DNA of 64,000 bases from Dietzia sp. JS16-p6b (GTDB lineage: Bacteria > Actinomycetota > Actinomycetes > Mycobacteriales > Mycobacteriaceae), in NCBI RefSeq assembly GCF_003052165.1, contig NZ_CP024869.1, positions 3,196,001 through 3,260,000 of the forward strand, given 5' to 3'. Below are positions 51,376-60,516 of this stretch, piece after piece. Position 1 is the first letter of the stretch; each line of letters starts with the position of its first letter. The translations under genes and the position numbers were made by a program. The notes below the pieces were generated by a model. It worked only from the letters and a program-made list of their open reading frames with translations, did no database searches and was not told the origin of the DNA.

Positions 51376-53252
51376 CCACCACGTCCACTGCCACCACCCG
51401 CAGCGCATCGCAGGGGGCCAAGACCCTCACCCCGTTGGACCTGGCGGGCGGATTACCCTCCCTCATCTCGGATCTGCCGACCGTTCTGCGTGGTCTCCGG
51501 ATCGTCCGCACCTCCCGGGGGACCGACAAGCTCTCCATCGGCCGCAGGTTCCAGGAACTGGCGGCCTCACAGCCGGACGCCCCCTTCATGCGGTTCCTCG
51601 GCTCCGAGCTCTCCTACGGGGAGACGAACCGACGCGCCAACCGCGTCGCCGAGGTGCTCAAGGCCCGCGGGGTCCGGCGCGGCGACACCGTGGGGATCTG
51701 CATGGTCAACCGGCCCGAGGTCATGTTCGCCATCCTCGGTGCCGTCAAGGTGGGCGCCTCGGTGGGCCTGCTCAACCACCACCAGCGTGGTGAGGTCCTG
51801 GAACACTCGCAGAAGATCATCGACTCGAAGGTCGTCCTGATGGGCGCGGAGTGCGCCGAGGCCGCCGCGTCCATCCCCCGGGAGAAGTGGCTCGGCGAGT
51901 TGATCGCCGTGGGCTCCGAGTCCGACCTCCCCTTCCGGGGCTTCAGCGCCGGCCACCGCCCGGACGAACTCTCCGATCTGACCTGGCTCGAGGACGAGAT
52001 CGAGGCATTGGGTTCGGACGCCGGCACCACCAACCCGCCGGAGGCCGACGAGACGCTCGGCGACGAGACCGCGTACTACGTGTTCACCTCCGGCACCACG
52101 GGTCTGCCCAAGGCCTCGACCATGTCCCACTACCGCTGGAACCGGGCCCTGGCCGGCTTCGGCCTCTCCGGCGTCCGGCTCAAGAAGGACGACGTCCTGC
52201 TGTGCCCGCTGCCGATGTACCACAACAACGCGCTCACGGTGGCCCTCGGTTGCGTGCTCGCCGCCGGCGCGTGCCTGGCCGTCGAGGAGCACTTCTCCGC
52301 GTCGAAGTTCTGGGATCAGGCCCGCGCCGCCCGCGCCACCGCGGCCATCTACATCGGCGAGATCTGCCGCTACCTGCTCAACCAGGAACCCGGCCCCGGC
52401 GACCGCGACCACTCCATCCGGGTGATGACGGGCAACGGATTGCGCCCCGAGATCTGGGAGGAGTTCCAACAGCGCTTCGGCGTGGACCGGATCTGTGAGT
52501 TCTACGCCGCCAGCGAGTGCAACATCGCGTTCGTCAACGCCTTCAACGTCGCCAAGACCACCGGCTACTGCCCGATGGACTTCGCGATCGTGGACTACGA
52601 CCCGGACACCGGAGAGCCCCGCCGTGGCGCGGACGGCCGGCTGACCAAGGTGGGCAAGGGCGGCACCGGGCTGTTGATCAGCGGCATCTCCGACACCCAG
52701 CCCTTCGACGGCTACACCGACAAGGAGGCCACGGAGAAGAAGATCATCCGCGACGCCTTCAGCGACGGTGACGCCTGGTTCGTCTCCGGCGACCTCATGA
52801 TGGACCAGGGCCTCAAGCACGCCTCGTTCGTCGACCGCCTCGGCGACACCTTCCGGTGGAAGGGCGAGAACGTGGCGACCACCGAGGTGGAGGCGGCCGT
52901 CAGCGCTCGCCACGAGGTCGACCAGGCCGTGGTCTACGGCGTGCCGGTGCCGGGCGCCGACGGCAAGGCGGGCATGGCCGCCGTGCGGCTGCACGACAAG
53001 TCCGACTTCGACGGCGCCGCGCTCGCGGAGCACCTGCGCAGGTCGTTGCCGTCGTACGCGGTTCCGCTGTTCATCCGGCTCTCCAAGGAGCTCGAGGTGA
53101 CGTCCACCTACAAGAGCCGCAAGACCGAGCTGCGCGAGCAGGCGTTCGACACCTCCCAGTTCGACGACCCGCTCTACGTCCTGTCGTCCGACAAGGGATA
53201 CATCCCCTTCTACGATGGGGCGGAGAACGACGTCGTCGCCGGCAAGGCCTGA
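51372..53252 (+). CDS. Long-chain acyl-CoA synthetase, FATP/FadD6-like
   Basis: 626 residues. ATP-dependent activation of fatty acids to acyl-CoA. Motifs: AMP-binding loop 'YYVFTSGTTGLPKAS' (about 236-250), 'PLPMYHNNAL', 'YAASECNIAF' (in place of YG-x-TE), 'WFVSGDL', and 'DRLGDTFRWKGENVATTEVE' (hinge). The YAASE and FRWKGENV forms are typical of the FATP/very-long-chain group to which FadD6 belongs. GTG start overlaps the TetR stop. C-terminal Lys region 'SKELEVTSTYKSRKTELR' is present, so it should be active. Confidence 0.93.
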   Translation: MTTTSTATTRSASQGAKTLTPLDLAGGLPSLISDLPTVLRGLRIVRTSRGTDKLSIGRRFQELAASQPDAPFMRFLGSELSYGETNRRANRVAEVLKARGVRRGDTVGICMVNRPEVMFAILGAVKVGASVGLLNHHQRGEVLEHSQKIIDSKVVLMGAECAEAAASIPREKWLGELIAVGSESDLPFRGFSAGHRPDELSDLTWLEDEIEALGSDAGTTNPPEADETLGDETAYYVFTSGTTGLPKASTMSHYRWNRALAGFGLSGVRLKKDDVLLCPLPMYHNNALTVALGCVLAAGACLAVEEHFSASKFWDQARAARATAAIYIGEICRYLLNQEPGPGDRDHSIRVMTGNGLRPEIWEEFQQRFGVDRICEFYAASECNIAFVNAFNVAKTTGYCPMDFAIVDYDPDTGEPRRGADGRLTKVGKGGTGLLISGISDTQPFDGYTDKEATEKKIIRDAFSDGDAWFVSGDLMMDQGLKHASFVDRLGDTFRWKGENVATTEVEAAVSARHEVDQAVVYGVPVPGADGKAGMAAVRLHDKSDFDGAALAEHLRRSLPSYAVPLFIRLSKELEVTSTYKSRKTELREQAFDTSQFDDPLYVLSSDKGYIPFYDGAENDVVAGKA

Positions 53253-53287
53253 AGCCGGGGGCACCCCGAAGGAGGTCCCGCCGCCGC

Positions 53288-54340
53288 ATGCCGTCTCCCC
53301 GCATGCCCGACCGCCGCGTGCCCGACCACCGTCATGTCCGCCGCCGCGCGCGTGGCGGCCGGACCGACCTGTCGCGGCGCGCCCTGTTGATCGGCCTCTC
53401 GGTGGGGGCGGGCGGCGCGGCGGGATGGGCGCTGACCTCGGCCCTCGGGGCCGGCGACGCCGCCGAGCCCACGTCCGGCCCCGGCGTCGACTCCGTGGCC
53501 GCCCGCCCCTACGTCCCGCCCGAGGGTGCGGTCGGTGTCCTTGAACCGCGCCGCTACTTCTACGGCGAGCCCGGTGACTCCGACGGGCAGACCTTCGGCG
53601 ATCTCTACCTGCCCGAGTCGGCCAACCCCGCACTGCCGGTGGTGGTGTTGATCCACGGCGGCGGGTGGAGGGACTCGATGGGCCTGGCGTACATGGAGAA
53701 CCAGGCTCGGGATCTGGCCTCCTTCGACGTGGCGGTGTGGAACATCGAGTATCGCCGGGTCGGCTCGGGCGGCGGATGGCCCACCACGGTCGCGGACGTG
53801 TGCAAGGCCGTGGATCACGTGGCGGAGGTGTCCGCACTCGTGGGCGGCCGGCTGGACCTGCGCCGGGTGGTGGTCGCCGGGCACTCCGCCGGCGGGCACC
53901 TGGCGCTGTGGGTCGCCGGGCGGGCACGACTACCGTCCTCGCTGCCCGGATCCCGTCCCGTCGTCCCGGTCTCGGGGTGTGTGTCCCTGGCCGGGGTGGC
54001 GGATCTGCTGCGCGCGGAACAGGCCGGGGACAGGTACGTCGCCGGGCTCCTCGGCGGCCCCTCCGGCACCCGTCTTCAGCGCTACCGGGACGCCTCGCCC
54101 GTGTCCCACCTGCCCACCGGGGTCCCGGTGGTGTGCGTCCACGGTCGTGACGACGAGGTCGTGTCCCCCGAGCAGTCCGAGACCTACGTTCGCCAGGCCC
54201 GCCGGGCGGGCGACCCCGCCCGCGTGTCCCTGGTCCCCGGTGGCCACGACCCGTGGGGCGACATCACCGGTCGGGTCTGGCACGACACCCGCGACACGAT
54301 CCTCGAGATGGCGCGCCGGCAGCCCCGGACCACCGGGTGA
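53288..54340 (+). CDS. Tat-exported alpha/beta hydrolase (esterase/acetylhydrolase-like)
   Basis: 350 residues. A long basic N-terminus with twin-arginine motif 'TDLSRRALLIGLSVG' and a hydrophobic segment point to Tat export (cleavage near 60). The domain has oxyanion 'VVVLIHGGGW' (about 118-127), nucleophile 'VVVAGHSAGGH' (GHSAG), 'VHGRDDEVV' (catalytic Asp region) and 'VPGGHDPW' (catalytic His), all of the BD-FAE/acetyl-esterase type. ATG 53288 has GAAGGAGG 12 nt upstream, a slightly long spacing. Follows fadD by 35 bases, so it may be co-transcribed. Confidence 0.87.
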   Translation: MPSPRMPDRRVPDHRHVRRRARGGRTDLSRRALLIGLSVGAGGAAGWALTSALGAGDAAEPTSGPGVDSVAARPYVPPEGAVGVLEPRRYFYGEPGDSDGQTFGDLYLPESANPALPVVVLIHGGGWRDSMGLAYMENQARDLASFDVAVWNIEYRRVGSGGGWPTTVADVCKAVDHVAEVSALVGGRLDLRRVVVAGHSAGGHLALWVAGRARLPSSLPGSRPVVPVSGCVSLAGVADLLRAEQAGDRYVAGLLGGPSGTRLQRYRDASPVSHLPTGVPVVCVHGRDDEVVSPEQSETYVRQARRAGDPARVSLVPGGHDPWGDITGRVWHDTRDTILEMARRQPRTTG

Positions 54341-54407
54341 CGGACGGCCCGCGGCCTGAAGCCCGGGTATTTCGTCCGGATGGCCCGGCGCCCACCCGGT
54401 GCCCGGC

Positions 54408-55625
54408 TCAGGTGGTGTAGTCGGCGTTGATCGAGATGTACTCGCGGGAGAGGTCGCAGCCGTAGACCGTGCAGTCACCGTCGGCGGCGCCGCCCTCGAC
54501 ACCCAGGTCGACCGAGATGGTGACCTCGTCGGCCCGCATGATCTCGGTGAGCCGCTCGAGTTCTGCGTCACCGGGGAATGCGGGATAGGTCTCGAGGTCG
54601 CCGAAGACGATGCGCACCCGCTCCGGGTCGATGTCGGTGTCGTCCTGGCACTTTCCGATCGCCATGGCGACGCGGCCCCAGTTGGGGTCCGCCCCGTGGA
54701 CGGCGGTCTTCACCAGGGGCGAGTTGAGGATCGTCTTGGCCACGCGTTTCGCCTGGGCGCGGTCCCGGGCGCCGGTGACCTCCACGGTGAGGAGCTTGGT
54801 GGCGCCCTCGCCGTCCCGGGCGAGCTGGAGGGTGAGGTCCAGGCAGACGGCTTCCAGGGCTCTCCGGAGCTCCACGTCGTCGACCGGACCGGCCACACCA
54901 CTGGCGAGCGCGATCGCGGTGTCGGAGGTCGAGGTGTCGGTGTCGACGGACAGGCAGTTGAACGTGGCGTCCACCGCGCTCCGGAACGCGGCGTCGAGCG
55001 CACCGGGCTCCACGGCGGCGTCGGTGAAGACCACGGCGATCATCGTGGCCATGTCCGGCTCGACCATCCCGACCCCCTTGGCGATGCCCACGACCCGGGC
55101 GGTGCCGCCCGTCGTCGTCGTCATGTCCGTTGTCGCCGTCTTCGGGTGGGTGTCGGTCGTCATCATCGCGCTGGCCAGAGCGAGAGCGTCGGCGTCGAAC
55201 CCGGCCTCGGCCAACGAGTCGAGATGGGCACGCAGGATCGGCATGGGGTAGCGCCGGCCGATCACCCCGGTCGAGGCGATGAGCATCTCCCCCGGCGCCG
55301 TACCCACGGCCGCGGCCGCGTGCTCGAGCACCTCGCGCGCATCGGCCATCCCCTGCTCGCCCGTGGCGACGTTGGCGTTCTTGGCCACCACCACCACGCC
55401 GCGCGCCCGGCCGCCCGCGGCGTTCTCCCGACTGAGGACCACCGAGGGGCCGGCGAATCGGGACCGGGTGAACACCGCGGACGAGGCCGGGGACGGGCCG
55501 TCGTTGACGACGACGAAGACGTCGTCCCCCTCCTCGCGGAGCCCCGCGGCCCCCGCGTGTGCGCGGAAGCCCGCGGGCAGAGGGATCGGTCCGGAGGAAG
55601 CGGTCGCGGTGCGGATGGAGTTCAC
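54408..55625 (-). CDS. argJ: Bifunctional ornithine acetyltransferase/N-acetylglutamate synthase ArgJ
   Basis: 405 residues. Transfers acetyl from N-acetylornithine to glutamate in the cyclic arginine pathway. The self-cleavage site is in 'GMVEPDMATMIAVVFTDA' with nucleophile T194; 'GIAKGVGM', 'ASTGVIG' and the C-terminal 'DPNWGRVAMAIG', 'CDLSREYISINADYTT' (conserved end) are present. GTG 55625 lies 7 nt after TAGACT, which decides the start over upstream alternatives. No other arg genes are next to it, unusual as argJ is normally inside argCJBDFR. Confidence 0.95.
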   Translation of the reverse strand: MNSIRTATASSGPIPLPAGFRAHAGAAGLREEGDDVFVVVNDGPSPASSAVFTRSRFAGPSVVLSRENAAGGRARGVVVVAKNANVATGEQGMADAREVLEHAAAAVGTAPGEMLIASTGVIGRRYPMPILRAHLDSLAEAGFDADALALASAMMTTDTHPKTATTDMTTTTGGTARVVGIAKGVGMVEPDMATMIAVVFTDAAVEPGALDAAFRSAVDATFNCLSVDTDTSTSDTAIALASGVAGPVDDVELRRALEAVCLDLTLQLARDGEGATKLLTVEVTGARDRAQAKRVAKTILNSPLVKTAVHGADPNWGRVAMAIGKCQDDTDIDPERVRIVFGDLETYPAFPGDAELERLTEIMRADEVTISVDLGVEGGAADGDCTVYGCDLSREYISINADYTT

Positions 55626-55700
55626 GCCCCCGAGTCTAGGCCCGTCGACCCCGCGCACGGACCGCCGGTTGACGCCCTGTGCGCCGACCCGGGACTAAAT

Positions 55701-55716
55701 GTGAGACAGCTCTCAC
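55701..55716. promoter_or_regulatory. Inverted repeat in the regulatory region of the porin-like peptide gene
   Basis: GTGAGACAGCTCTCAC has perfect 6-bp arms around a 4-base centre. It lies in the 296-base spacer between argJ and the micropeptide gene, about 15 bases before a possible promoter (TTTCAG, 18-bp spacer, TATGAA at about 55727-55756). That would give a leader of roughly 160 nt for the peptide. Confidence 0.5.
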
Positions 55717-55921
55717 CTGAGCACTTTCAGTCACTCACTTCCTGTTGGTATGAACGCGGCCTTACCGTCCACCGCGTGGCAAAAGCCCTTGTCAGGTGGG
55801 GTTCGGAGTCTTCTCTGGGTAACGTCGGCCGCAGTCGTCCGGATGTACCCACTGAGCGTCCGAACGACGCAGACCACGGCGGTGGAGAGCCCACCGTCGG
55901 TACGACGAAAGGATCTCAACC

Positions 55922-56062
55922 ATGATCTCCGACTTCATCAATGGCATCGCCACCGGTTCCGCCGCCGTCAACACCGGTTCGGCTGCCGCCGACTTCGGCT
56001 CCGACCTCATCGCCCAGGTCCTCGGCTTCTTCGGCGGCTTCGTCGAGAACTTCGGCTCCTGA
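55922..56062 (+). CDS. Porin-like micropeptide (46 aa)
   Basis: 46 residues, no signal peptide, no charged-rich segment: starts 'MISDFINGIATGSAAVNTG' and ends 'GFFGGFVENFGS'. It has Gly/Ser/Ala-rich amphipathic character with aromatic Phe on one face and four or five acidic residues (net negative). These are the features of corynebacterial PorA/PorH/PorB-type channel peptides, which are 40-60 residues, signal-less and often mycoloylated on Ser. ATG follows AAAGGA. Strong hairpins follow the stop. No firm family match can be claimed. Confidence 0.65.
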   Translation: MISDFINGIATGSAAVNTGSAAADFGSDLIAQVLGFFGGFVENFGS

Positions 56063-56086
56063 GTCGACGCGCCTGACGGCGCATCA

Positions 56087-56152
56087 GCCCGGGCCGGGTT
56101 CGGCCTGGCCCGGGCACCGCGTGTGACCGGCCCCGCCTCGAGCGGGGCCGGT
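56087..56152 (+). terminator. Double hairpin terminator after the porin-like peptide gene
   Basis: A 9-bp stem (56087-56095 with 56107-56115) and a second 9-bp stem (56126-56134 with 56144-56152) ending in TTTCC. Two strong stems after a 46-codon gene suit a highly expressed message. Confidence 0.75.
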
Positions 56153-56182
56153 TTCCGCATCTCAGGCGGTAACCTCGATTCC

Positions 56183-56647
56183 ATGCAGCTCGATCTCTCC
56201 CGTCACGTCGCCGCCGGCCCCGACGAGGTCTGGGCCGTGCTCACCGACATCCCCTCCGCGCACCGCACCCTCAGCGGGGTCCTGGCGGTCGAGATCCTCA
56301 CGCCGGGGCCCTATCAGCCCGGGCTGCGATGGCGGGAGACCCGCAGGATGTTCGGCGTGAAGTCCACCGAGGAGATGATGGTCCTCACCGCCGAGCCTCC
56401 GCACTCCACCGCGATCGTCTCCGAGAACGGAGGCACCGAGTACAAGACGGTGTTCACCGTGACCCCGGACCCGGACGGCGCCGGGTCGACCCTGCGGATG
56501 CGGTTCGGTTCCCACACCGCGCACGCCCCGGCGATCTCCCGGGTCGTGATGGCTCTGATGGGCGGGCTCGCCGAACGAGCGACCCGCAAGGCCATGGAGC
56601 AGGATCTGGCGGACATCGCCGCCGAGGCGGAGCGTCGCACCGACTGA
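56183..56647 (+). CDS. SRPBCC (START-like) family protein
   Basis: 154 residues with the polyketide-cyclase/START-like pattern: N-terminal 'MQLDLSRHVAAGPDEVWAVLTDIPSAHRTL', central beta strands 'PGLRWRETRRMFG', and the long C-terminal helix 'LAERATRKAMEQDLADIAAEAER'. These helix-grip proteins bind a hydrophobic ligand; most are of unknown role. ATG 56183 lies 7 nt after TAACCT (56170-56175). Confidence 0.88.
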   Translation: MQLDLSRHVAAGPDEVWAVLTDIPSAHRTLSGVLAVEILTPGPYQPGLRWRETRRMFGVKSTEEMMVLTAEPPHSTAIVSENGGTEYKTVFTVTPDPDGAGSTLRMRFGSHTAHAPAISRVVMALMGGLAERATRKAMEQDLADIAAEAERRTD

Positions 56648-56681
56648 GCCGCCCCGGGGGTTCGGCCCGGTCCTCAGGCGT

Positions 56682-57830
56682 TCATCCCGTGAGAGTCGTG
56701 CCCCGATCCCAGAGTTCGGCGACCACCTCGGCGGCCGGCCGATCGGCGTAGGACCCGGCCGCACGCCAGCCCGAGCCGGCCCACAGTGGCGGGACCTCGA
56801 CGTCACCGGTGTCGGTGGCGGCCTTGCGCACCGGCCCGGTGAGGACGTGAAGGAGAGGGTAGGCCGGCGGAGCGACCGCGTCGAACTCGGCCACGAACCC
56901 GTTGACCAGAGCACGTGCGTAGCGCCCGGTGTAGCTGCGCGTCGGCCTCGACTCCGTGAACCGGGGATCGCCTAACGCGGCGCGGTACAGGGCGTTCGTG
57001 CCCGCCTCCCGGGTGCGCAGCAGGACCGTCCCCAGTTGGACACCGTCGGCGCCCGCTCCGAGGGCTGCCGCGACGTCCTGCGGGGTGCTGATCCCACCCG
57101 CGGCGACGAAGGGGACGTCCGGCAGTTCCGACCGGACGGACCGCACGAGGTCCACTGTCGAGATGGAATCCGGCCGTTCGCCGATGGTCGTGGTCGAGCG
57201 GTGACCGCCCGCCTCCGCGGACTGCACCGAGAGCCAGTCGGCGCCCGCCTCCACCGCCCGGCGGGCGTCCTGCACGCCCGCCACGGTGACGACGACCGCG
57301 GTGCCCACCTCCTGCAGCGCCTCCACCACGTCGCGACCGGGGATCCCGAAGGTGAACGAGACCACGTCGACCGGGTCGGCGACCAACGCGGCGAGGGTCG
57401 CGTCCTGGTCGAAGTCGGTGAAGTCCGGGCTCGGGGCGAGCGCGATCCCGAGGTCCTCGGCGACGGGTCCGATCGCGGTCGCGTAGTTCTCGACGACCCG
57501 CGGTCCGCCGGCGGCGGCGAGGGCCGCGTCGGAGTCGTCCCGGTCCACCAGAAAGACGTTGACGCCGAACGGCGCGTCGGTGACCGCCCGCACGCGGGCG
57601 ATCTCCGCGCGCGTACCGGCGGCGTCGAGGTAACCCGAGCCGAGCATTCCCAGGCCACCCGCCTCGCCGACCGCGGCGATCAGCTCCGGGGTCGTGGGAC
57701 CCCCGGCCATGGGCGCCCCTATGACGGGCCTGCGGAGGTGGGCGGGCAGCAGGCGGCCACGCCGGTCTGGGCGGTCAGGTCGGTCTGGGCGGTCAGGTCG
57801 GTCGCGGAACCGGGGCGGGCGCTCGCTCAT
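56682..57830 (-). CDS. Nitronate monooxygenase family flavoprotein
   Basis: 382 residues. FMN TIM barrel of the NMO/2-nitropropane dioxygenase group: 'PVIGAPMAGGPTTPELIAAVGEAGGLG' (about 36-62), 'SAEAGGHRS' (catalytic/phosphate loop), 'FVAAGGISTPQDVAAALGAGADGVQLGT' FMN-binding end. N-terminus has a D-R-P repeat (positions about 9-22) encoded by an 18-bp duplication. ATG 57830 overlaps the APC permease stop (ATGA). It would oxidise toxic alkyl nitronates. Confidence 0.92.
   Translation of the reverse strand: MSERPPRFRDRPDRPDRPDRPDRRGRLLPAHLRRPVIGAPMAGGPTTPELIAAVGEAGGLGMLGSGYLDAAGTRAEIARVRAVTDAPFGVNVFLVDRDDSDAALAAAGGPRVVENYATAIGPVAEDLGIALAPSPDFTDFDQDATLAALVADPVDVVSFTFGIPGRDVVEALQEVGTAVVVTVAGVQDARRAVEAGADWLSVQSAEAGGHRSTTTIGERPDSISTVDLVRSVRSELPDVPFVAAGGISTPQDVAAALGAGADGVQLGTVLLRTREAGTNALYRAALGDPRFTESRPTRSYTGRYARALVNGFVAEFDAVAPPAYPLLHVLTGPVRKAATDTGDVEVPPLWAGSGWRAAGSYADRPAAEVVAELWDRGTTLTG
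57763..57798 (-). repeat. 18-bp direct duplication in the N-terminal part of the nitronate monooxygenase gene
   Basis: CGGTCTGGGCGGTCAGGT occurs exactly twice (57763-57780 and 57781-57798), giving the repeated RPD-type residues just before the conserved barrel. It alters only the disordered N-tail. Confidence 0.8.
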
Positions 57831-59119
57831 GGCTGTGACGGTACGCCCGGCGGGACCGCGCGACGGCGGGTGACCGCGTAGACCACCCCGCCGAGCGCGA
57901 AGACGGCGAGTCCGGCCACCACCGAGTGCCAGGGCAGGCTCCCGGCCACCACCGCGCAGCCGATCGCACCGACGACCGGAACCCAGGCCGGCAGACGACG
58001 GTGCTCCCGGGGGAGCCGCAGGGCCGCCGCGTTGGCGATGAGGTAGTAGACCAGTACCGCGAACGACGAGAACCCGATCGCCTGGCGCACGTCCGCCACC
58101 AGGACGATGCCGGCCACGACCGCGCCCACGCAGATCTCGGCCACGTACGGCGTCCGCGTGGCCGGGTGGACCGCGGCCAACCGCGAGGGCAGGTGCCGGT
58201 CGCGGGCCATGGCCATCGTCGTCCGCGAGACCCCGAGGACGCCCCCCAGCAGCGCGCCCAGCGCCGCGATTCCTGCGGCCACCCGCACGATCGGGGCGAT
58301 CTCGCCGTCGCCGATCCGCTGCGCCGCGTCCAGGACCGGCGCCGGACCCGCCGCCACGCCCCCCACCCCGAGGACGTGGACCGTCGTGGCCAGGACCACC
58401 GCGTAGACGACGATGACCACGGAGATCGCGATCACCACCGCCCTGGGGATGGTCCTCTCGGGTTCGCGTACCTCCTCGCCGAGGGTGGCGATGCGTGCGT
58501 ACCCGGCAAAGGCGAAGAAGCAGAACCCGGCCCCGCCGAGGATCCCGAGCAGCCGCGCGGGCCACGGCTCGTCGTCCACGGACGGCACCGGGGACACCGG
58601 AAGTACCGCGCCGGCCGCCCCCGGGCCGATGGTCCAGGCCGCCACCACGAACACCGCGAGGACCGCCACCACCATCGCGACGAGCACCCTGGACGCACCG
58701 GCGCTGCGCTGAACCCCGAAGACCGACAGCAGCGTCAGCGCGAGCACCGAGGCGGCCGCCACCACGTGAGCGTGCTCCGGCCACACGTAGAGGCCTGCGG
58801 TGAGCGCCATCGCCGCGCAGGAGGCGGTCTTACCCACCACGAACCCCCAGCCCGCCAGGAACCCCGGCAACGGCCCGAGGACCTCGCGCCCGTAGACGTA
58901 GGTGCCGCCGGCGGACGGGAACCGGGCGGCCAACCGCGCAGAGGACACCGCGTTGCACGCCGCCACCACCGCCGCGACCGCGAGCGCCGCCCACACCAGC
59001 GACCCCGCCCGGGCCGCCGCGGGGGCGAAGGCAACGAAGACCCCCGCGCCGATCATCGCGCCGAGGCCCACCACCACGGCATCGCTCATACCCAGTCGAC
59101 GGTCGAGTGATGCTGCCAT
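57827..59119 (-). CDS. Amino-acid/polyamine/organocation (APC) permease
   Basis: 430 residues with 12 TM helices. N-terminal 'DAVVVGLGAMIGAGVFVAFAPAAARAG' is the APC TM1 signature (G-x-G-x-GxG), and 'PSAGGTYVYGREVLGP' and 'FFAFAGYARIATLGEEVREPERTIPRA' are the conserved TM2/3 loop and TM6-7 segment. Transports an amino acid or polyamine; specificity unreadable. ATG 59119 has GACCAT 6 nt upstream. Coupled to the nitronate monooxygenase gene by four-base overlap. Confidence 0.92.
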   Translation of the reverse strand: MAASLDRRLGMSDAVVVGLGAMIGAGVFVAFAPAAARAGSLVWAALAVAAVVAACNAVSSARLAARFPSAGGTYVYGREVLGPLPGFLAGWGFVVGKTASCAAMALTAGLYVWPEHAHVVAAASVLALTLLSVFGVQRSAGASRVLVAMVVAVLAVFVVAAWTIGPGAAGAVLPVSPVPSVDDEPWPARLLGILGGAGFCFFAFAGYARIATLGEEVREPERTIPRAVVIAISVVIVVYAVVLATTVHVLGVGGVAAGPAPVLDAAQRIGDGEIAPIVRVAAGIAALGALLGGVLGVSRTTMAMARDRHLPSRLAAVHPATRTPYVAEICVGAVVAGIVLVADVRQAIGFSSFAVLVYYLIANAAALRLPREHRRLPAWVPVVGAIGCAVVAGSLPWHSVVAGLAVFALGGVVYAVTRRRAVPPGVPSQP

Positions 59120-59208
59120 GCGGGCATGGTCGCACCCATTGTTGGCCGCCGGGTGAATTGACCTCGTGCCCCCGCGGTCGGTGGCGGTACAGCGGTTACA
59201 TTCGACTG

Positions 59209-60516
59209 GTGCGTACTCTCCGTCGGCTCCGTGTCGCGGTCGTCGTCCCGGTCGGCGGACTCCTCGCCGGACTGGCGCTGGCCGGCTGCGGCACGGCAGG
59301 CACTGAGGGCACACCGGGAGCCGGATCCCGGGAGCACCACGCGACGGCCCGACCGTCCGAGCATTCCCGGGCCGCCGCGCCGCCCTGCGAGTCGCCCCTG
59401 GACTCCCTGAGCCAGCGGGAGCGGATCGCGCAGTTGTTCACCGTGGGCGTGAGCTCGATGGCCGACGCCCGGCGGGCGGTCGACGAGCACAACATCGGGG
59501 GGATCTTCCTCGGCGGGGATGTCGTGGGTGAAGTCGTCTCCGGCGACGGTCTCGCGCGACTTCAGGAGGACTCGGCGCTACCGCTGCTCGTGTCGATCGA
59601 CGAGGAGGGCGGTCGCGTGTCCCGCATCGCCCCCTATGCCGGGCCGATGCCGTCCGCCCGCGTCATGGCCGCCACCATGAGCCCCGAGGAGGTCCGGTCC
59701 GCGGCGCGGGCGCGCGGTGAGTTCCTCCGTGAGATGGGGGTGACCGTCGACTTCGCGCCGTCTGTCGACGTGTCCGACCAGCCGGACTGGGCGGTGATCG
59801 GCGACCGGTCGTTCTCACCCGACCCGGCCCGGGTGGTCAGCTACGCCCGCGCGTTCTCCGCGGGGCTCCTCGACGCCGGGGTGACGCCGGTGTTCAAGCA
59901 CTTCCCCGGGCACGGCCGATCGTCCGGGGACAGCCACCACGAAGCGGTGACCGTGCCCCCGCTGGATCAACTCGTGCCGCACGATCTCCGGCCCTTCTCC
60001 GAACTCGCCGAGACCCCCGGCGCGGCGATGATGCTGGGGCACCAGCAGGTGCCGGGCCTCACCGGTGTCGACCGGCCGGCGTCGCTCTCCCCGGCCGCGT
60101 ACCGACTGCTGCGTGAGGGGCGCGGGTACGGCGCCCCCGCCTTCGACGGCCCGATCTTCACCGACGACCTGTCCGGGATGCGCGCCGTGACGAACGACTT
60201 CCCGCTCCCCCGGGCGGTCACCGAATCGCTCATCGCCGGGGCCGATTCACCGCTGTGGATCACCACCGCCGGGATCCCCGAGGCACTCGACGCCGTCGAG
60301 CGCGCGCTCGCCGAGGGCGCCCTGCGGAAGGAAGACCTGGACCTCTCGCTCGCCCGGATGGCGACCCTCCGCGGCATCCCGGGGTGCCTGAGCCGGCCGG
60401 CGACCGGCCAGCTGACGGAGGCGGGAGCCCTCGCCGGCACCACACCCGGGCTCCCGCCCCGCGCCGACCTGCCCGGACTACCCGAGTCGCCCCCTCAGCC
60501 CGGACCGCCGGGCTGA
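59209..60516 (+). CDS. Beta-N-acetylhexosaminidase lipoprotein (GH3, NagZ/LpqI-like)
   Basis: 435 residues. Lipobox 'LALAGC' (Cys27), then a GH3 domain with 'ISIDEEGGRV', 'KHFPGHGRSSGDSHHEAV' (the flexible-loop Asp/His pair of bacterial NagZ) and 'IFTDDLSGM' (nucleophile Asp). Removes N-acetylglucosamine from muropeptides in peptidoglycan recycling; M. tuberculosis LpqI (Rv0237) is the counterpart and lies beyond aftD. GTG 59209 has TACATT 6 nt upstream. Its last 22 bases overlap the convergent tag gene. The C-tail is Pro-rich. Confidence 0.93.
   Translation: MRTLRRLRVAVVVPVGGLLAGLALAGCGTAGTEGTPGAGSREHHATARPSEHSRAAAPPCESPLDSLSQRERIAQLFTVGVSSMADARRAVDEHNIGGIFLGGDVVGEVVSGDGLARLQEDSALPLLVSIDEEGGRVSRIAPYAGPMPSARVMAATMSPEEVRSAARARGEFLREMGVTVDFAPSVDVSDQPDWAVIGDRSFSPDPARVVSYARAFSAGLLDAGVTPVFKHFPGHGRSSGDSHHEAVTVPPLDQLVPHDLRPFSELAETPGAAMMLGHQQVPGLTGVDRPASLSPAAYRLLREGRGYGAPAFDGPIFTDDLSGMRAVTNDFPLPRAVTESLIAGADSPLWITTAGIPEALDAVERALAEGALRKEDLDLSLARMATLRGIPGCLSRPATGQLTEAGALAGTTPGLPPRADLPGLPESPPQPGPPG

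Noticed and set aside
51567-53927. A 786-codon minus-strand ORF
   Set aside because: Antisense to the acyl-CoA synthetase and hydrolase genes; no motifs, no ribosome site, typical mirror of third-position GC.
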